A stretch of DNA of 10,831 nucleotides. Origin: an uncultured Paracoccus sp. (GTDB taxonomy: Bacteria; Pseudomonadota; Alphaproteobacteria; Rhodobacterales; Rhodobacteraceae). A program made the position numbers and the translations under genes. Location of the stretch: assembly GCF_946221145.1 (NCBI RefSeq), contig NZ_CAMIOH010000104.1, forward strand, positions 1-10,831, in the 5' to 3' direction. Below, one piece after another: positions 1-7,437 of this stretch. Under the pieces are notes generated by a model that worked only from the letters and a program-made list of their open reading frames with translations, did not search any database and was not told the origin of the DNA. The first letter of the stretch is position 1. Each line of letters opens with the position of its first letter.

Positions 1-1250
1 AGCGCTCTGACCAATGCCTTGGCCTGCTCCCCGATGATGTCGCCCAGGCGCTTGCGGCGGGGGCCGCCCATGTCGGGGATCATCGCCACGATCTTTTCGA
101 CGAGGGTTCCCATCCGGCGGCGGAGGGCGGGCGTCATGCGGGGATAGCCCAGGGCCTCCACGAAGAGCTGCAGGTCCGCAGCGGTGATTTCGTCGGTCAT
201 GAGAGCCCGGCCGATATCGAAGGCCAACTGATGGGTCACCTGCGGGTCGGCCAGCACCGGGGCCACGTCGTAGACCGGTGCAAACTCCGGCCGGGGTCCG
301 CGGTACAGCAGGGCGTGGTTCTTGGCATGGTTGTCGGTGTTGCCCAGAAGCAGGTTGACCAGCGTCACCTCCAGGAAGGCCTGCCGCGCGCGGCCGGGGT
401 TCTCGGTCTGTGCTAGGACGCCGCCGATGGCGTGCGTGTCGAAAAGGCGGGGCCTCTCGCCGTTGCGCTGGTATTTCAGATGCGGGCCAAGACCCAGGGC
501 CTGGGCGAAATCCTCCTGGTGAAGTCGTCCGATCCAGGGGGCGCGGATGTCGCGGTCAAAGCGGGTGACCAGAAGGCCGCGGAGATCCCCTTCCCCGAGG
601 ATCCTGGTCTCGGCGACAGGGTGCGGCTGGACCTCGGCCATGATCCTCATCAGCATGTCTTCCTGCTCGACCAGGCTCATCTCGGCAGGCTGCGGCACCT
701 TGAGGATGTGGCTTGTGGGCACATTCAGTCCTGGCCTGGGAAGGCCAAAGCGTCCGTCGGGCAGGTGCGTCAACGCGATCTTGCCCTGAACGCCCGCCAG
801 CGGCGAAGGATCGCGCGCCGCATCGGGCACCCGCCGGTGATCGCGAAGGGACCGCATGATCTCGAGAAGGTCCTGGTCCCCGAGCGCATCATAGTCACGG
901 CTCAGATCTCCCGGCTGCCGGACCGGCCCACTGCCCTCGGGCACGCAGCAGATCGCACCGGGGCAATCCCCACCCAGATGTTCCAGCAATCCCACGACAT
1001 CGTCGTGATTTAGGCCATGACGCTGCATTACCTGTTCACGTTGCGGGTTCTCGAAAAGAAGGTTCGAGAAGAAGGCGCGGGTGTCGGCATCCCGGAAGGG
1101 CTCTTCGCGAAGGGGCAGCGAGAGCGAGATCGGATGCGGAAGCCGGTCGGTCAGGTACCGGAAAGCTGTCGATCCGTCCTCCAGCCGGCTCAGGCGCCCG
1201 GCAGGATCATCCGTGCCTTCGAGGAGGACATCGAGATGGAGTTCGGCCAT
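1..1250 (-). CDS. hipA: HipA-family serine/threonine kinase toxin, C-terminus cut off by window edge
   Basis: The minus-strand frame from the ATG at 1250 stays open to the left edge (416 codons seen). HipA kinases phosphorylate targets such as aminoacyl-tRNA synthetases and are held in check by HipB. Visible marks are an N-terminal HipA-like region (GRLSRLEDG near residue 19, then PISLSLPLR and AFFSNLLFE), the phosphate-loop-like GVQGK at residues 153-157 (family usually GVQPK or similar), the catalytic-loop GNTDNHAKN at 303-311 with presumed catalytic D306, and YDVAP at 327-331 with presumed metal-binding D328. All key residues are present, so an active kinase is likely. The start lies 2 bp after the hipB stop, so the pair is probably translationally coupled. 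Most of the usual family length of about 410-440 aa is present. The family call is firm; its target is unknown. Confidence 0.93.
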   Translation of the reverse strand, partial: MAELHLDVLLEGTDDPAGRLSRLEDGSTAFRYLTDRLPHPISLSLPLREEPFRDADTRAFFSNLLFENPQREQVMQRHGLNHDDVVGLLEHLGGDCPGAICCVPEGSGPVRQPGDLSRDYDALGDQDLLEIMRSLRDHRRVPDAARDPSPLAGVQGKIALTHLPDGRFGLPRPGLNVPTSHILKVPQPAEMSLVEQEDMLMRIMAEVQPHPVAETRILGEGDLRGLLVTRFDRDIRAPWIGRLHQEDFAQALGLGPHLKYQRNGERPRLFDTHAIGGVLAQTENPGRARQAFLEVTLVNLLLGNTDNHAKNHALLYRGPRPEFAPVYDVAPVLADPQVTHQLAFDIGRALMTDEITAADLQLFVEALGYPRMTPALRRRMGTLVEKIVAMIPDMGGPRRKRLGDIIGEQAKALVRA

Positions 1251-1252
1251 GA

Positions 1253-1468
1253 TCAGTCGAGCACGGAAAGCCGGATGCCCAGATCCCGGCAGAGCTGTAG
1301 GACAAGGCCGATGCGCGCGGTTTCCTTGCCGTTCTCGATGGCGCTGACCGTTGGAAGCGATACCCCGCTTTGCATGGCCAGATCCTGCTGCTGAAGACCT
1401 AGGGCCTTGCGCTTGGCGCGGATTGCGCGCCCGAGATCGGCAGCTGTCTGGATAAGGGGCACAGTCAT
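1253..1468 (-). CDS. hipB: HipB-like XRE-family antitoxin/repressor
   Basis: This 71-aa protein starts at the ATG at 1468. The same frame opens with a TTG at 1477, three codons earlier, but the ATG is preferred. An XRE helix-turn-helix fills residues 11-60, with the recognition region around QQQDLAMQSGVSLPTVSAIE (27-46) and the NGKETAR signature typical of HipB at 47-53. HipB proteins neutralise HipA and autorepress the operon. Immediate coupling to hipA supports that role here. No strong Shine-Dalgarno precedes the ATG, so translation may be weak or the leader very short. Palindromes upstream are probable binding sites. Confidence in HipB identity is high from domain plus context. Confidence 0.9.
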   Translation of the reverse strand: MTVPLIQTAADLGRAIRAKRKALGLQQQDLAMQSGVSLPTVSAIENGKETARIGLVLQLCRDLGIRLSVLD

Positions 1469-1470
1469 GG

Positions 1471-1540
1471 TTTTCAACGATCGTTTATGTTTATCCGAGA
1501 GGTAGGCCGAGGTGCCTCCTATGTCAATGATCGTTGAAAA
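1471..1540 (-). promoter_or_regulatory. Probable hipBA promoter with paired HipB operators
   Basis: The palindrome AACGATCGTT (1476-1485) and its near copy AATGATCGTT (1526-1535) have centres 50 bp apart, about five helical turns. With flanks, arms 1471-1485 and 1526-1540 are inverted copies matching at 14 of 15 bases. A perfect TTGACA (minus strand, 1527-1522) overlaps the distal palindrome and could be the -35 box. The -10 17 bp further on (TACCTC, 1504-1499) is poor. The proximal palindrome abuts the hipB start. Paired operators upstream of hipBA are known for HipB, so autorepression is inferred. Confidence 0.65.
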
Positions 1541-1591
1541 GCGCTTTAGCTCTTGAGGGCGGGCCGTCTCCTAATCGCCCCCACACCGGCA

Positions 1592-1612
1592 AAACCCGCC
1601 TATATCGGGTTT
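1592..1612. repeat. Perfect inverted repeat 7-7-7, candidate recombinase core site
   Basis: AAACCCG (1592-1598) and CGGGTTT (1606-1612) are perfect inverted arms around the 7-bp spacer CCTATAT. Tyrosine recombinase core sites commonly have two inverted binding arms around a 6-8 bp crossover region, so the geometry fits. There is no T-tract, so it is a poor terminator. A partial copy with 12 of 15 bases matching over 1595-1609 lies at 1709-1723. Assignment as an att core is a guess from form and position. Confidence 0.35.
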
Positions 1613-2037
1613 GGACAGTGACATACGGCGAGAGTGTGCCTCATATTACTCGCGGGTGTTCCTGTCCAACGCGCTCAGGTCGGGACAGGCCCCGGAAGCC
1701 CTGGACAGTCCGCTCATATCGGGAAGCAGAACGCCGTCGAACGCTTATATTCTGCTGCCATGCCGCCCAAACGCAGGTGCAGCGTAAGTATCCGGCCCTT
1801 ATTGACGGTCACCCGTCCTCTCCAAAAGTCCAGACAAAATGTCGAACTGTTCGAGGTGGCGACGCCGGCGAAGATAGAAATGGAAGTGATGCCTTGCGCA
1901 GTGACGGGTTATACAGGAGATCCGATACCCATCGGTATGCTTATTCTGCGGCTTCCAGTCAGCGCCCTACACACCCTGTCGAACTGGTACGTCCTGCGAC
2001 GTGCGTGCTAAGATGGATTCGGCATGGTGGAGCATGG

Positions 2038-2056
2038 CGGATCGGGACGCGATCCG
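2038..2056. repeat. Short hairpin just downstream of the recombinase operon
   Basis: CGGATCG (2038-2044) and CGATCCG (2050-2056) form a perfect 7-bp stem with a 5-nt loop, starting 18 bp past the stop of the last recombinase gene. There is no T-run on the minus-strand exit side, so a canonical intrinsic terminator is not supported. It could still stabilise the transcript end or serve as a protein site. Confidence 0.35.
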
Positions 2057-2073
2057 GAAAGACCGAAACAGGA

Positions 2074-3816
2074 TCAGAGGCGCGCCAGCAGGGCCTCCTC
2101 CTCCGCGCCCACCTCGATCAGTCCCGCGATCATCTCCTGGCTTTCGACCATCCGCCGCCGCTGGAGACCGTCCGCCTCATACCACTTCGCGGTGCGGGGA
2201 GACCGTTGCGCGCAGAGCGCCAGGGCGGCGCGCCTGCCGTGCTCTCCCAAGGCTCCCAGAAGCGTGTGGATGCGGGTCCTGCTGATGACGCAGCCAGTCC
2301 CCAGCTGCTCGCGCCATCGACTGGACAGATTGCGCACGCTGCGCACGTCGCCATTGCTTTTCGGGAACACGGGCGGCTGGGACCGCATGATCGCGTCCCG
2401 AAGATCGGGCAGCATTCGCTCGTCCCGACCGCGCAGGATCAGCGCGTCCAGAAAAGGCGTGAGGATCGGGGCAAGAGGTCCGGACAGGGCACTATCGGTC
2501 TTGGAGGTCCGAAGGTCGAGATAGTAGGCTACCGGTTCTCCATGATCATCGAGACCCCACTCGGCAGGATCGTCGCCGCCGATGTAGCGGATTTCGCGCC
2601 CCCAGTAGAGACACGTATCCTTGTTTCGCAGCGGGACCAGCGAAAGGAAGGCCATGGCAGCTGCATCGACGTAGAGCGTGATGCGCCTCCGGCGGTCGAG
2701 AACTTTCGGCGCTTGATCGAGAAACGCGTTTGCCCGATCGAAGATTGTCTGCAGGTCCGGCAGGTCGGCCAGCCGTGCCTCCTTGACCTTCACCTCGCGT
2801 TTTGCCGCACGCGTGTAGTGGCCCACAAGATCGCCAAGATCTGCGAGGAGATCGTCCTCGACCCCCAGGCGCTTTGCCAAGGTATAAAGAGAGACGAAAA
2901 GGATCTGTCGGCTGCTGGCGCGGACGCCGCGCGCTTCGAGCGTTATATCGTAGGCTCCCAGCGTGTCGAGACTGATCTCGTCCGGCAGTCCGTGGTCGCG
3001 CGCGGCCCGGACAAGTTGGCGCGCGGCTCCGGTCATGTTCTCGACGGACTTTGCCGCCAGCTTCCGCCCGCGACAGCGCTTGCCCGCGAGCAGCGTCTCA
3101 AAAAGGGTGATCCAGTCGGCCGGCAGCTCGTCGCGCGGGACCGAGGCTATCAGGGGACGCGTCTTGTCCTTTGCGGTGGGTTGCGGTTTACGGCGCCGAT
3201 AGCGGTCCGCTTCTTTCAGGCTACGGGCCTGCTCTGCGGCCATGACCGCGGGGTGCGCTGGCGTGAGCAGTTCCTCGAGCCCTTCGCGAAGCGTACGCAG
3301 CAGCATCGAGGAATTCTGATCCGCCACGAACGCCAGGAAATCCTCTGTTTCCGTGCCCCGGCCGCGACGCTCGCAGAACACCAGAAAGCGGTCGAGCGCC
3401 CGCAATTGAATCATCGGCATGGTCCGGGTGGCATCGATGGAACGGAATGGACCCCAACGGTTTTCGCGCAGGATGGCGTTGCGGGTCCGATCATCCCTGT
3501 GCCGCGCACCCTCGCGCCTTGGGGCGCGGAGATCGCCGATGGCCGCAGCGACTGCTGTTGACGCCGGATGGTCGGCACCGACGAGCGCCAGCAGCGCCCG
3601 CCGCGCACTCTGATAGCGGTGTCTGCTGGTCCCCCCGAACGCTGTAGCGCTCTCGCGGGAGATGCCGTCCAGACACCCCCCGGAATGGTCCCGGACGAGT
3701 TCCGCAAGCTTTCTGAGATCCTCCACCTTGACGGAAGCGAAGGCCGGGGATGCTGCCACTTCGGCAAGTTCGGGAGCGCAGGACAGCGCTTTCCTGCCGC
3801 GCAGGTCCTTCTTCAT
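2074..3816 (-). CDS. Large divergent tyrosine recombinase (second of the pair)
   Basis: This 580-aa protein carries a C-terminal phage-integrase-type catalytic domain. Visible elements are Arg I in PLRNKD (R397), the beta-hairpin lysine in TSKTDS (K439), a box II-like SRTRIHT (512-518), and a probable nucleophile in AKWYEAD (Y546). Box II is unusual: aligned to the common HxxRH, the His position is R513 and the Arg position is I516, with H517 kept. R515 could substitute. The first 230 residues or so are not recognised, and a core-binding-like helical segment spans roughly 235-345. The ATG at 3816 follows TAAGAGGTT, giving a GAGG ribosome site, and lies 11 bp after the upstream recombinase stop, so the two are co-transcribed. 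The length is well above the 300-400 aa of ordinary integrases and suits members of multi-recombinase modules. The precise subfamily was not determined. Confidence 0.85.
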   Translation of the reverse strand: MKKDLRGRKALSCAPELAEVAASPAFASVKVEDLRKLAELVRDHSGGCLDGISRESATAFGGTSRHRYQSARRALLALVGADHPASTAVAAAIGDLRAPRREGARHRDDRTRNAILRENRWGPFRSIDATRTMPMIQLRALDRFLVFCERRGRGTETEDFLAFVADQNSSMLLRTLREGLEELLTPAHPAVMAAEQARSLKEADRYRRRKPQPTAKDKTRPLIASVPRDELPADWITLFETLLAGKRCRGRKLAAKSVENMTGAARQLVRAARDHGLPDEISLDTLGAYDITLEARGVRASSRQILFVSLYTLAKRLGVEDDLLADLGDLVGHYTRAAKREVKVKEARLADLPDLQTIFDRANAFLDQAPKVLDRRRRITLYVDAAAMAFLSLVPLRNKDTCLYWGREIRYIGGDDPAEWGLDDHGEPVAYYLDLRTSKTDSALSGPLAPILTPFLDALILRGRDERMLPDLRDAIMRSQPPVFPKSNGDVRSVRNLSSRWREQLGTGCVISRTRIHTLLGALGEHGRRAALALCAQRSPRTAKWYEADGLQRRRMVESQEMIAGLIEVGAEEEALLARL

Positions 3817-3827
3817 GTCGTAACCTC

Positions 3828-4778
3828 TTAGATATCGATCAGATCGGCAATGAGTTGCTGGCCTTCCGCCATCGCCTTTTCCATGTGGACCCAGGCATAG
3901 TGCCTAAGCACGGTGTCCTGGGTGTCGCCCAGCCGCACCGCAATCTTTCCGATCCGATCTGGATAGCGGTGATAGAGCAACGAGGCCTGGCCGTGTCGGT
4001 AATTGTGGGGCGTGCAGCGCACCCCGACGACATCGCGCATAATCCGGACGAACCAGCCGTGAAACGTCTCATAGGGGCAGGGTCTGCCGACATCGCTCAG
4101 CATCGGCACAAGCCAGGGACTGGTCGCCGTCTCCTCCGTCTCGGGATCGGTGAGGATCAGCGGGCGGATATGGTCGAGATACCATCGCACGGTCTCGGCG
4201 AACCGATGCGGCCCTGGCGTCATCTTGAAGCGGATGTCTTCTCCGTTCTTGACAAAGCCGCCAGGGATGAGGACGTGCACCTCCTTCCCGACCACCTTCA
4301 TCCAGGCATTTTCGCCCCCGAACGGCATTTCGAGGACATTCTCGACCCGGACGGGCGCGCCGCCGATCTCGATCGCGCAGAAAAGCGCCACGGTGCCATG
4401 GCGGATGACCTTGCCCCGCTCCTCGCGCGTCAGGGGCCGGTTTTCCCGTGCCGGTGCGTCCAAGAGGTCTTGGGCAATCAGCCTCGGCCGGGCGTGGGCG
4501 AGCAGGAAGGCGTTGCGGAACTTGTGCCGTTCGATGAGTGCGCGGCACAACTGCTTTGTCCTCTCTGGCATTCCGGTCTTTTCAGAGTGATGCCCCAGTT
4601 CAGCCACATCCTTTATCAACGCGCACACAACCTTCTTGTCGATACCGTTGCGCTCGAAGATAGTCGGCAGGCGGCCGGCCAGGGTCGTCGCGTGGCGGGC
4701 CGTGATCCCGTTCTCGCCGACCCTGTCCACGATGTGGCCGAGCATGTCCGCGAGGGCCGCCTCGTTTTCAAGGCACAT
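3828..4778 (-). CDS. Tyrosine recombinase, catalytic half downstream of an in-frame TAG
   Basis: The 316-aa frame holds a full integrase catalytic domain: Arg I in APVRVEN (R144), a beta-hairpin lysine candidate in GGFVKNG (K177), the box II motif TPHNYRHG with H258 and R261, LGD (283-285) where LGH is usual, and the nucleophile in LRHYAWVH (Y294). The ATG at 4778 is only the first Met after the TAG at 4799-4797. No ribosome-binding site precedes it, and the codons between TAG and ATG (QANSFA) read on in the same frame. The natural start is therefore the ATG at 5633, giving a protein of about 600 aa. As it stands, this part would be made only by readthrough or weak re-initiation. Stop TAA at 3830-3828. 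Its sister recombinase follows 11 bp later. Confidence 0.82.
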   Translation of the reverse strand: MCLENEAALADMLGHIVDRVGENGITARHATTLAGRLPTIFERNGIDKKVVCALIKDVAELGHHSEKTGMPERTKQLCRALIERHKFRNAFLLAHARPRLIAQDLLDAPARENRPLTREERGKVIRHGTVALFCAIEIGGAPVRVENVLEMPFGGENAWMKVVGKEVHVLIPGGFVKNGEDIRFKMTPGPHRFAETVRWYLDHIRPLILTDPETEETATSPWLVPMLSDVGRPCPYETFHGWFVRIMRDVVGVRCTPHNYRHGQASLLYHRYPDRIGKIAVRLGDTQDTVLRHYAWVHMEKAMAEGQQLIADLIDI

Positions 4779-4796
4779 CGCGAAGCTGTTGGCCTG

Positions 4797-4799
4797 CTA
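4797..4799 (-). other. In-frame amber codon interrupting the large recombinase
   Basis: On the minus strand the codons read CAT CTC GAT TAG CAG GCC AAC AGC, with the frame open on both sides from 5633 to 3830. A CAG-to-TAG transition at codon 279 is the simplest origin. The flanking frame shows no other stop or shift, so the lesion looks recent, or is tolerated by suppression, or is a sequencing error. Confidence 0.8.
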
Positions 4800-5633
4800 A
4801 TCGAGATGGCCGGTGGCGATGAAGCCATCCACCACGGCCCGCATGGTGGTTCGCATCCCGGTCCGTGTTCCCGGCTTGACGTAATCGTGGATCTTCTTGA
4901 CGCGGATGTACTTCTTGCGGGCGGCGCGCTCGACGAAGTGCTCGATCTCAGCGGCGAGGTGTTCCGGAACCGCATAGCGGAATGCACCGTCGGCCTCGAT
5001 GGGATGGATGGGGTGTGGGAACCGGCGGGCGATCGCCGGCGAGGCCTTCTGACCCATGGAGATCATCCGGGAGACCGTTCTCAGGCTAAGACGCTCGCTC
5101 TTTTTTGCATCGTCGTAGAGATCCATGAGTACCCGCTGATCGAGGTCTGCGGGCCGCAGGCGGGCGCGCCGTGCTGCTGTGGTCAGCGTGTTACGCAGCG
5201 GGATAAGCTTCTTTCTGCTGTGCGGACCTGCGATTGCCTCGAGAGTTTCAAACTCGGTTGCGGCGCCTTCCCATTCATCGACGGTGATCGGGAGAGCCTT
5301 TTTCGCCCCGCCCACGCTCAGGATCTCCACGATCACCGGGCGAACCCGGTGGCGGTAGTCCTGATAGGTCACCTGGTCGAACGACATGGTGGCCGGGTTC
5401 CAACCGTCCGCAGGAAATTTTTCGTCGAACCACTTGAGGGTCAGGAGCGCGTTCTCGGCGGTCATTCCCTTGACCTTCAACAGACCGTTGACGGCGCTCT
5501 TGATCTTGGCCGCGGAACTCTTCGAGGCGCCGGCGGCGATCTTGCCCTTGAGGTAATCGGGGATCGCCGCCCAAGTCCGGGGAGCCACGGGCGTGGCCCT
5601 GGCAAAGGTCATCTGGCTGAGGGTCTGGAGCAT
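4797..5633 (-). CDS. Tyrosine recombinase, N-terminal half ending at an in-frame TAG
   Basis: This frame of 278 residues begins with an ATG at 5633 behind a good ribosome site (AGAAGG, about 8 bp upstream). It has no catalytic residues. It is rich in helices and basic residues (for example KIAAGASKSSAAKIKSAVNGLLKVKGM and RAARKKYIRVKKIHDYVK), fitting the DNA-binding N-terminal part of a large recombinase. It ends ...ATGHLD at TAG (4799-4797). Because the catalytic half resumes in the same frame 18 bp later with no gap, the two are almost certainly one broken or readthrough gene (3828-5633, 602 codons counting both stops). It lies 119 bp downstream of the excisionase-like gene. If only this half is made, recombination by this protein is lost. 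Confidence 0.75.
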   Translation of the reverse strand: MLQTLSQMTFARATPVAPRTWAAIPDYLKGKIAAGASKSSAAKIKSAVNGLLKVKGMTAENALLTLKWFDEKFPADGWNPATMSFDQVTYQDYRHRVRPVIVEILSVGGAKKALPITVDEWEGAATEFETLEAIAGPHSRKKLIPLRNTLTTAARRARLRPADLDQRVLMDLYDDAKKSERLSLRTVSRMISMGQKASPAIARRFPHPIHPIEADGAFRYAVPEHLAAEIEHFVERAARKKYIRVKKIHDYVKPGTRTGMRTTMRAVVDGFIATGHLD

Positions 5634-5752
5634 GGGACGAGCCTTCTTGTGCTGGGTTCTTGGAGGAGGTTGGTTTTTTCCGCTCAGGCAGAAGCGGGAT
5701 CCGCATTTTTAACGAAGGGCAGAACCCGCATCGGCAGGGCGGGTCGCAAGCT

Positions 5753-6307
5753 CTATGCGGTGTTTGAATCGTGCGGCGGCAGCGGCTGCATCGTGCCGGT
5801 GTAGGGCACTGTCGCTGGCTTCTTGGACGCAGCCGAGCGCTTGGGCCTGCGCCGGATCAGGGCTGCCCTGGCGCCATAGATCGATGGGACATTGTAGGCG
5901 CGCACCTCGAGTGGCAGCCACAGGCGGGTTTTCGGCCCGGCGTCGATCAACGGCCGCGGAAAGCCGTCGGGAAAGCTGTTCTTGTGGCAATAGCCGTTGA
6001 CCGTGGAGGTGGCGAGCCCGGTTTCCTCGGCAACCCGGGCGGCATCCCAAAGCGTGTTTCTGCCTGTGCTTCCCACCGTAAGGGCATCCCACACGTCCTT
6101 CGGCTGCACGGTGGCGAGGCCGACGGCATGCCAGAGCTCAGCCCATGGCCGCTTCTTGCGTTTCGGCAATCCGAGGTGACGGAGGATCTTGCGCCGGGTG
6201 TCGTCGCAGCATTCGCCAAGGAAACGCTCGATATCCTGGTTCGTCGCCAACGAGCCGGGGGTAATCTGCGCGGCCGTCGCGGTCTCGGGTAATGGGGTGT
6301 GGGGCAT
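5753..6307 (-). CDS. AlpA/excisionase-like winged-helix DNA-binding protein
   Basis: This is a 184-aa protein from the ATG at 6307, chosen over the upstream in-frame start at 6370 because AAAGGAA sits about 8 bp before it. Residues 85-138 (LWDAARVAEETGLATSTVNGYC, then FPDGFPRPL and TRLWLPLEVRAY) follow the AlpA/MerR-type excisionase pattern: a helix-turn-helix, a wing containing FP, and a closing W-x-x-x-EV helix. Residues 22-75 form a separate helical, basic part (RRKILRHLGLPKRKKRPW). The C-terminus (150-163) is very basic. As first gene ahead of two tyrosine recombinases, it is a likely recombination directionality factor and possible operon regulator. The role is inferred from fold and context; it could be a pure transcription factor. 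Confidence 0.7.
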   Translation of the reverse strand: MPHTPLPETATAAQITPGSLATNQDIERFLGECCDDTRRKILRHLGLPKRKKRPWAELWHAVGLATVQPKDVWDALTVGSTGRNTLWDAARVAEETGLATSTVNGYCHKNSFPDGFPRPLIDAGPKTRLWLPLEVRAYNVPSIYGARAALIRRRPKRSAASKKPATVPYTGTMQPLPPHDSNTA

Positions 6308-6420
6308 GTCCAGATTCCTTTCAGCAAGGAACTGGGTCGATATGATGAACTCGGGAAAACCTTCCCGCAAAAAGTGAAAATTGTTCCATTAAAGCGGAGG
6401 AAAACGGTGCCCCATGCCAA
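6308..6420 (-). promoter_or_regulatory. Leader of the recombinase operon with an operator-like palindrome
   Basis: CGGGAA (6352-6357) and TTCCCG (6362-6367) form a perfect 6-bp inverted repeat with a 4-bp spacer, 45 bp upstream of the excisionase-like start. On the minus strand it lies between a weak TTGCGG (6371-6366) and CATCAT 17 bp further on, which could be -35 and -10 boxes. A DNA-binding product of the first gene could bind here. Promoter assignment is weak; the palindrome itself is plainly visible. Confidence 0.4.
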
Positions 6421-6789
6421 TCCTGTTGCGCCCAAGCGCCCGGATCGAGGGTGTTGCCCCCTGCTCTCCGCGTGACGGGATGCCGAAGTCGCGCAGAACC
6501 GATCCCGCCCCTTTTTTTCTCGGAAAGGCGATACAGGGATTGGTGGAGGTTGGAAGTTGGTTCGATATGCCCAGAAGGACACAGGAGGTCGTAACCCTGA
6601 ACTCGATAACACCGGTAAGCGGTAGTACGCCCTTGCAGGAGCGCCAGAGATGGCGCCTCGCTGGATAGCGGAACGCCCTGATCCGGGAGTGAGCGACGCG
6701 CAAGCGGGGCGTGATTGACTCTGCTCCGCTCCTCCACATGCGCGCGTGGCTGACATGAGCCGCGAGCAGCAGGTCCCCGAAAACGATGA
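6421..6789. other. Gene-free interval of about 370 bp between the unknown 121-aa gene and the recombinase operon
   Basis: Several short overlapping frames exist on both strands, but none shows a domain, a good ribosome site or consistent codon use. The clearest structure is a stem GCGCCA (6641-6646) and TGGCGC (6651-6656) closed by a GAGA (GNRA-type) tetraloop. No recognisable tRNA or riboswitch was seen by eye. A small structured RNA cannot be excluded. Confidence 0.4.
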
Positions 6790-7155
6790 TCACGCCGACC
6801 AGACGCAGAGCAACTCGATATACTCGTCCGCCCAGCGGCGCAGTTCCTGGATCACCTGGAGGTAGTGTGGCAAAACCTCTTCGAAGGATGCGTCAGGGTG
6901 GATGTAGACGTCTTCCAAATCCTTGATCGAGGGTAATCCCGTCGCAGGCTGGATACCTGACAAGGCCATCGCATCCAACAGGCGGCGCTCGACGCCGGCA
7001 AGGATACGCCTGTCGATGACCATGTCCGAATAGTCTGGATGGACGAGGGGCGGGTTCTCCGCGAGGATCAGGTCAAACAGATCCCAGTGCCCGCGGAGAG
7101 AGAGGATACCCTCCTGGTCATCCCTGTTGCGGTAAAAATCAACGTCGAGACCCAT
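6790..7155 (-). CDS. Unrecognised 121-aa acidic protein
   Basis: The ATG at 7155 is chosen because AGAAGGGAG precedes it; the upstream in-frame extension to 7431 has proline- and arginine-rich non-coding-like sequence. The protein starts MGLDVDFYRNRDDQEG, followed by a helical segment (SLRGHWDLFDLILAEN, 19-34) and a second helix near the end (PHYLQVIQELRRWADEYIELL, 96-116). It is acidic, with no signal peptide and no membrane segment. I recognise no family. It is on the same strand as its neighbours but separated from them by about 280 bp upstream and about 480 bp downstream, so it is probably transcribed on its own. Likely cargo of the element. Confidence 0.65.
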   Translation of the reverse strand: MGLDVDFYRNRDDQEGILSLRGHWDLFDLILAENPPLVHPDYSDMVIDRRILAGVERRLLDAMALSGIQPATGLPSIKDLEDVYIHPDASFEEVLPHYLQVIQELRRWADEYIELLCVWSA

Positions 7156-7437
7156 GATTGGGCTCCCTTCTGAAAGTGTTGTCGTTGGTTCGGATCGCGC
7201 GATCGCGGCAGATGCGGGGATCTCTCGGAAAACGACGCATCGGAGTGTGTCGCGACCGGAAGCTGATCCGCTTCTGTGAGGACGATGGTGGTTCGGGCGG
7301 CGGGGCGCGAGACGGTAGGCGAAACAGGGCGGAAACCTTTCTGTGTGGCGTGACAGGGATATCGGTCCGATCGGACGCGCCCGGAATGCGCCTGCGGTGG
7401 AAAGTGAGGGTGTTGCGAAAATACTGCGCAACGGTTC
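7156..7437. other. Upstream region of the 121-aa gene with palindromes
   Basis: No separate gene is supported in these 282 bp. GATCGCGCGATC (7193-7204) is a perfect 12-bp palindrome 38 bp before the start at 7155. GTTGCG (7412-7417) and CGCAAC (7427-7432) form a 6-bp stem just past the stop of the PemK-like gene. The first may be an operator and the second a weak transcript-end hairpin. Neither is proven. Confidence 0.3.

Larger units (their letters stand above)
1541..2073. other. Gene-free interval of about 530 bp with repeats, between hipBA and the recombinase operon
   Basis: I found no supportable gene here. A plus-strand 125-codon frame (1634-2011) shows no domain or convincing ribosome site. 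The interval holds a perfect 7-bp inverted repeat (1592-1612) and an imperfect copy of part of it (1709-1723). TGGACAGT occurs twice (1612-1619, 1702-1709), with an inverted CTGTCCAA (1662-1669). TGTCGAACTG also occurs twice (1840-1849, 1977-1986), and GCTTATATTCTGCTGC (1743-1758) resembles GCTTATTCTGCGGC (1939-1952). Its position beside the last recombinase gene suits an element end or attachment region, but that is inference. Confidence 0.5.

Noticed and set aside
432..1013. 193-codon plus-strand frame
   Set aside because: It is antisense to hipA, which carries all kinase motifs.
1534..3561. 675-codon plus-strand open frame
   Set aside because: It is antisense to the 580-aa recombinase, has no recognisable domain, and extends into a repeat-rich non-coding stretch. 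Long antisense frames are common in GC-rich DNA.
3750..5804. 684-codon plus-strand open frame
   Set aside because: It is antisense to the split recombinase, whose catalytic motifs are unmistakable on the minus strand.
6790..7431. Longer 213-aa form of the unknown protein
   Set aside because: The extra N-terminus is Arg/Pro-rich with non-coding character; the good ribosome site is before the ATG at 7155.
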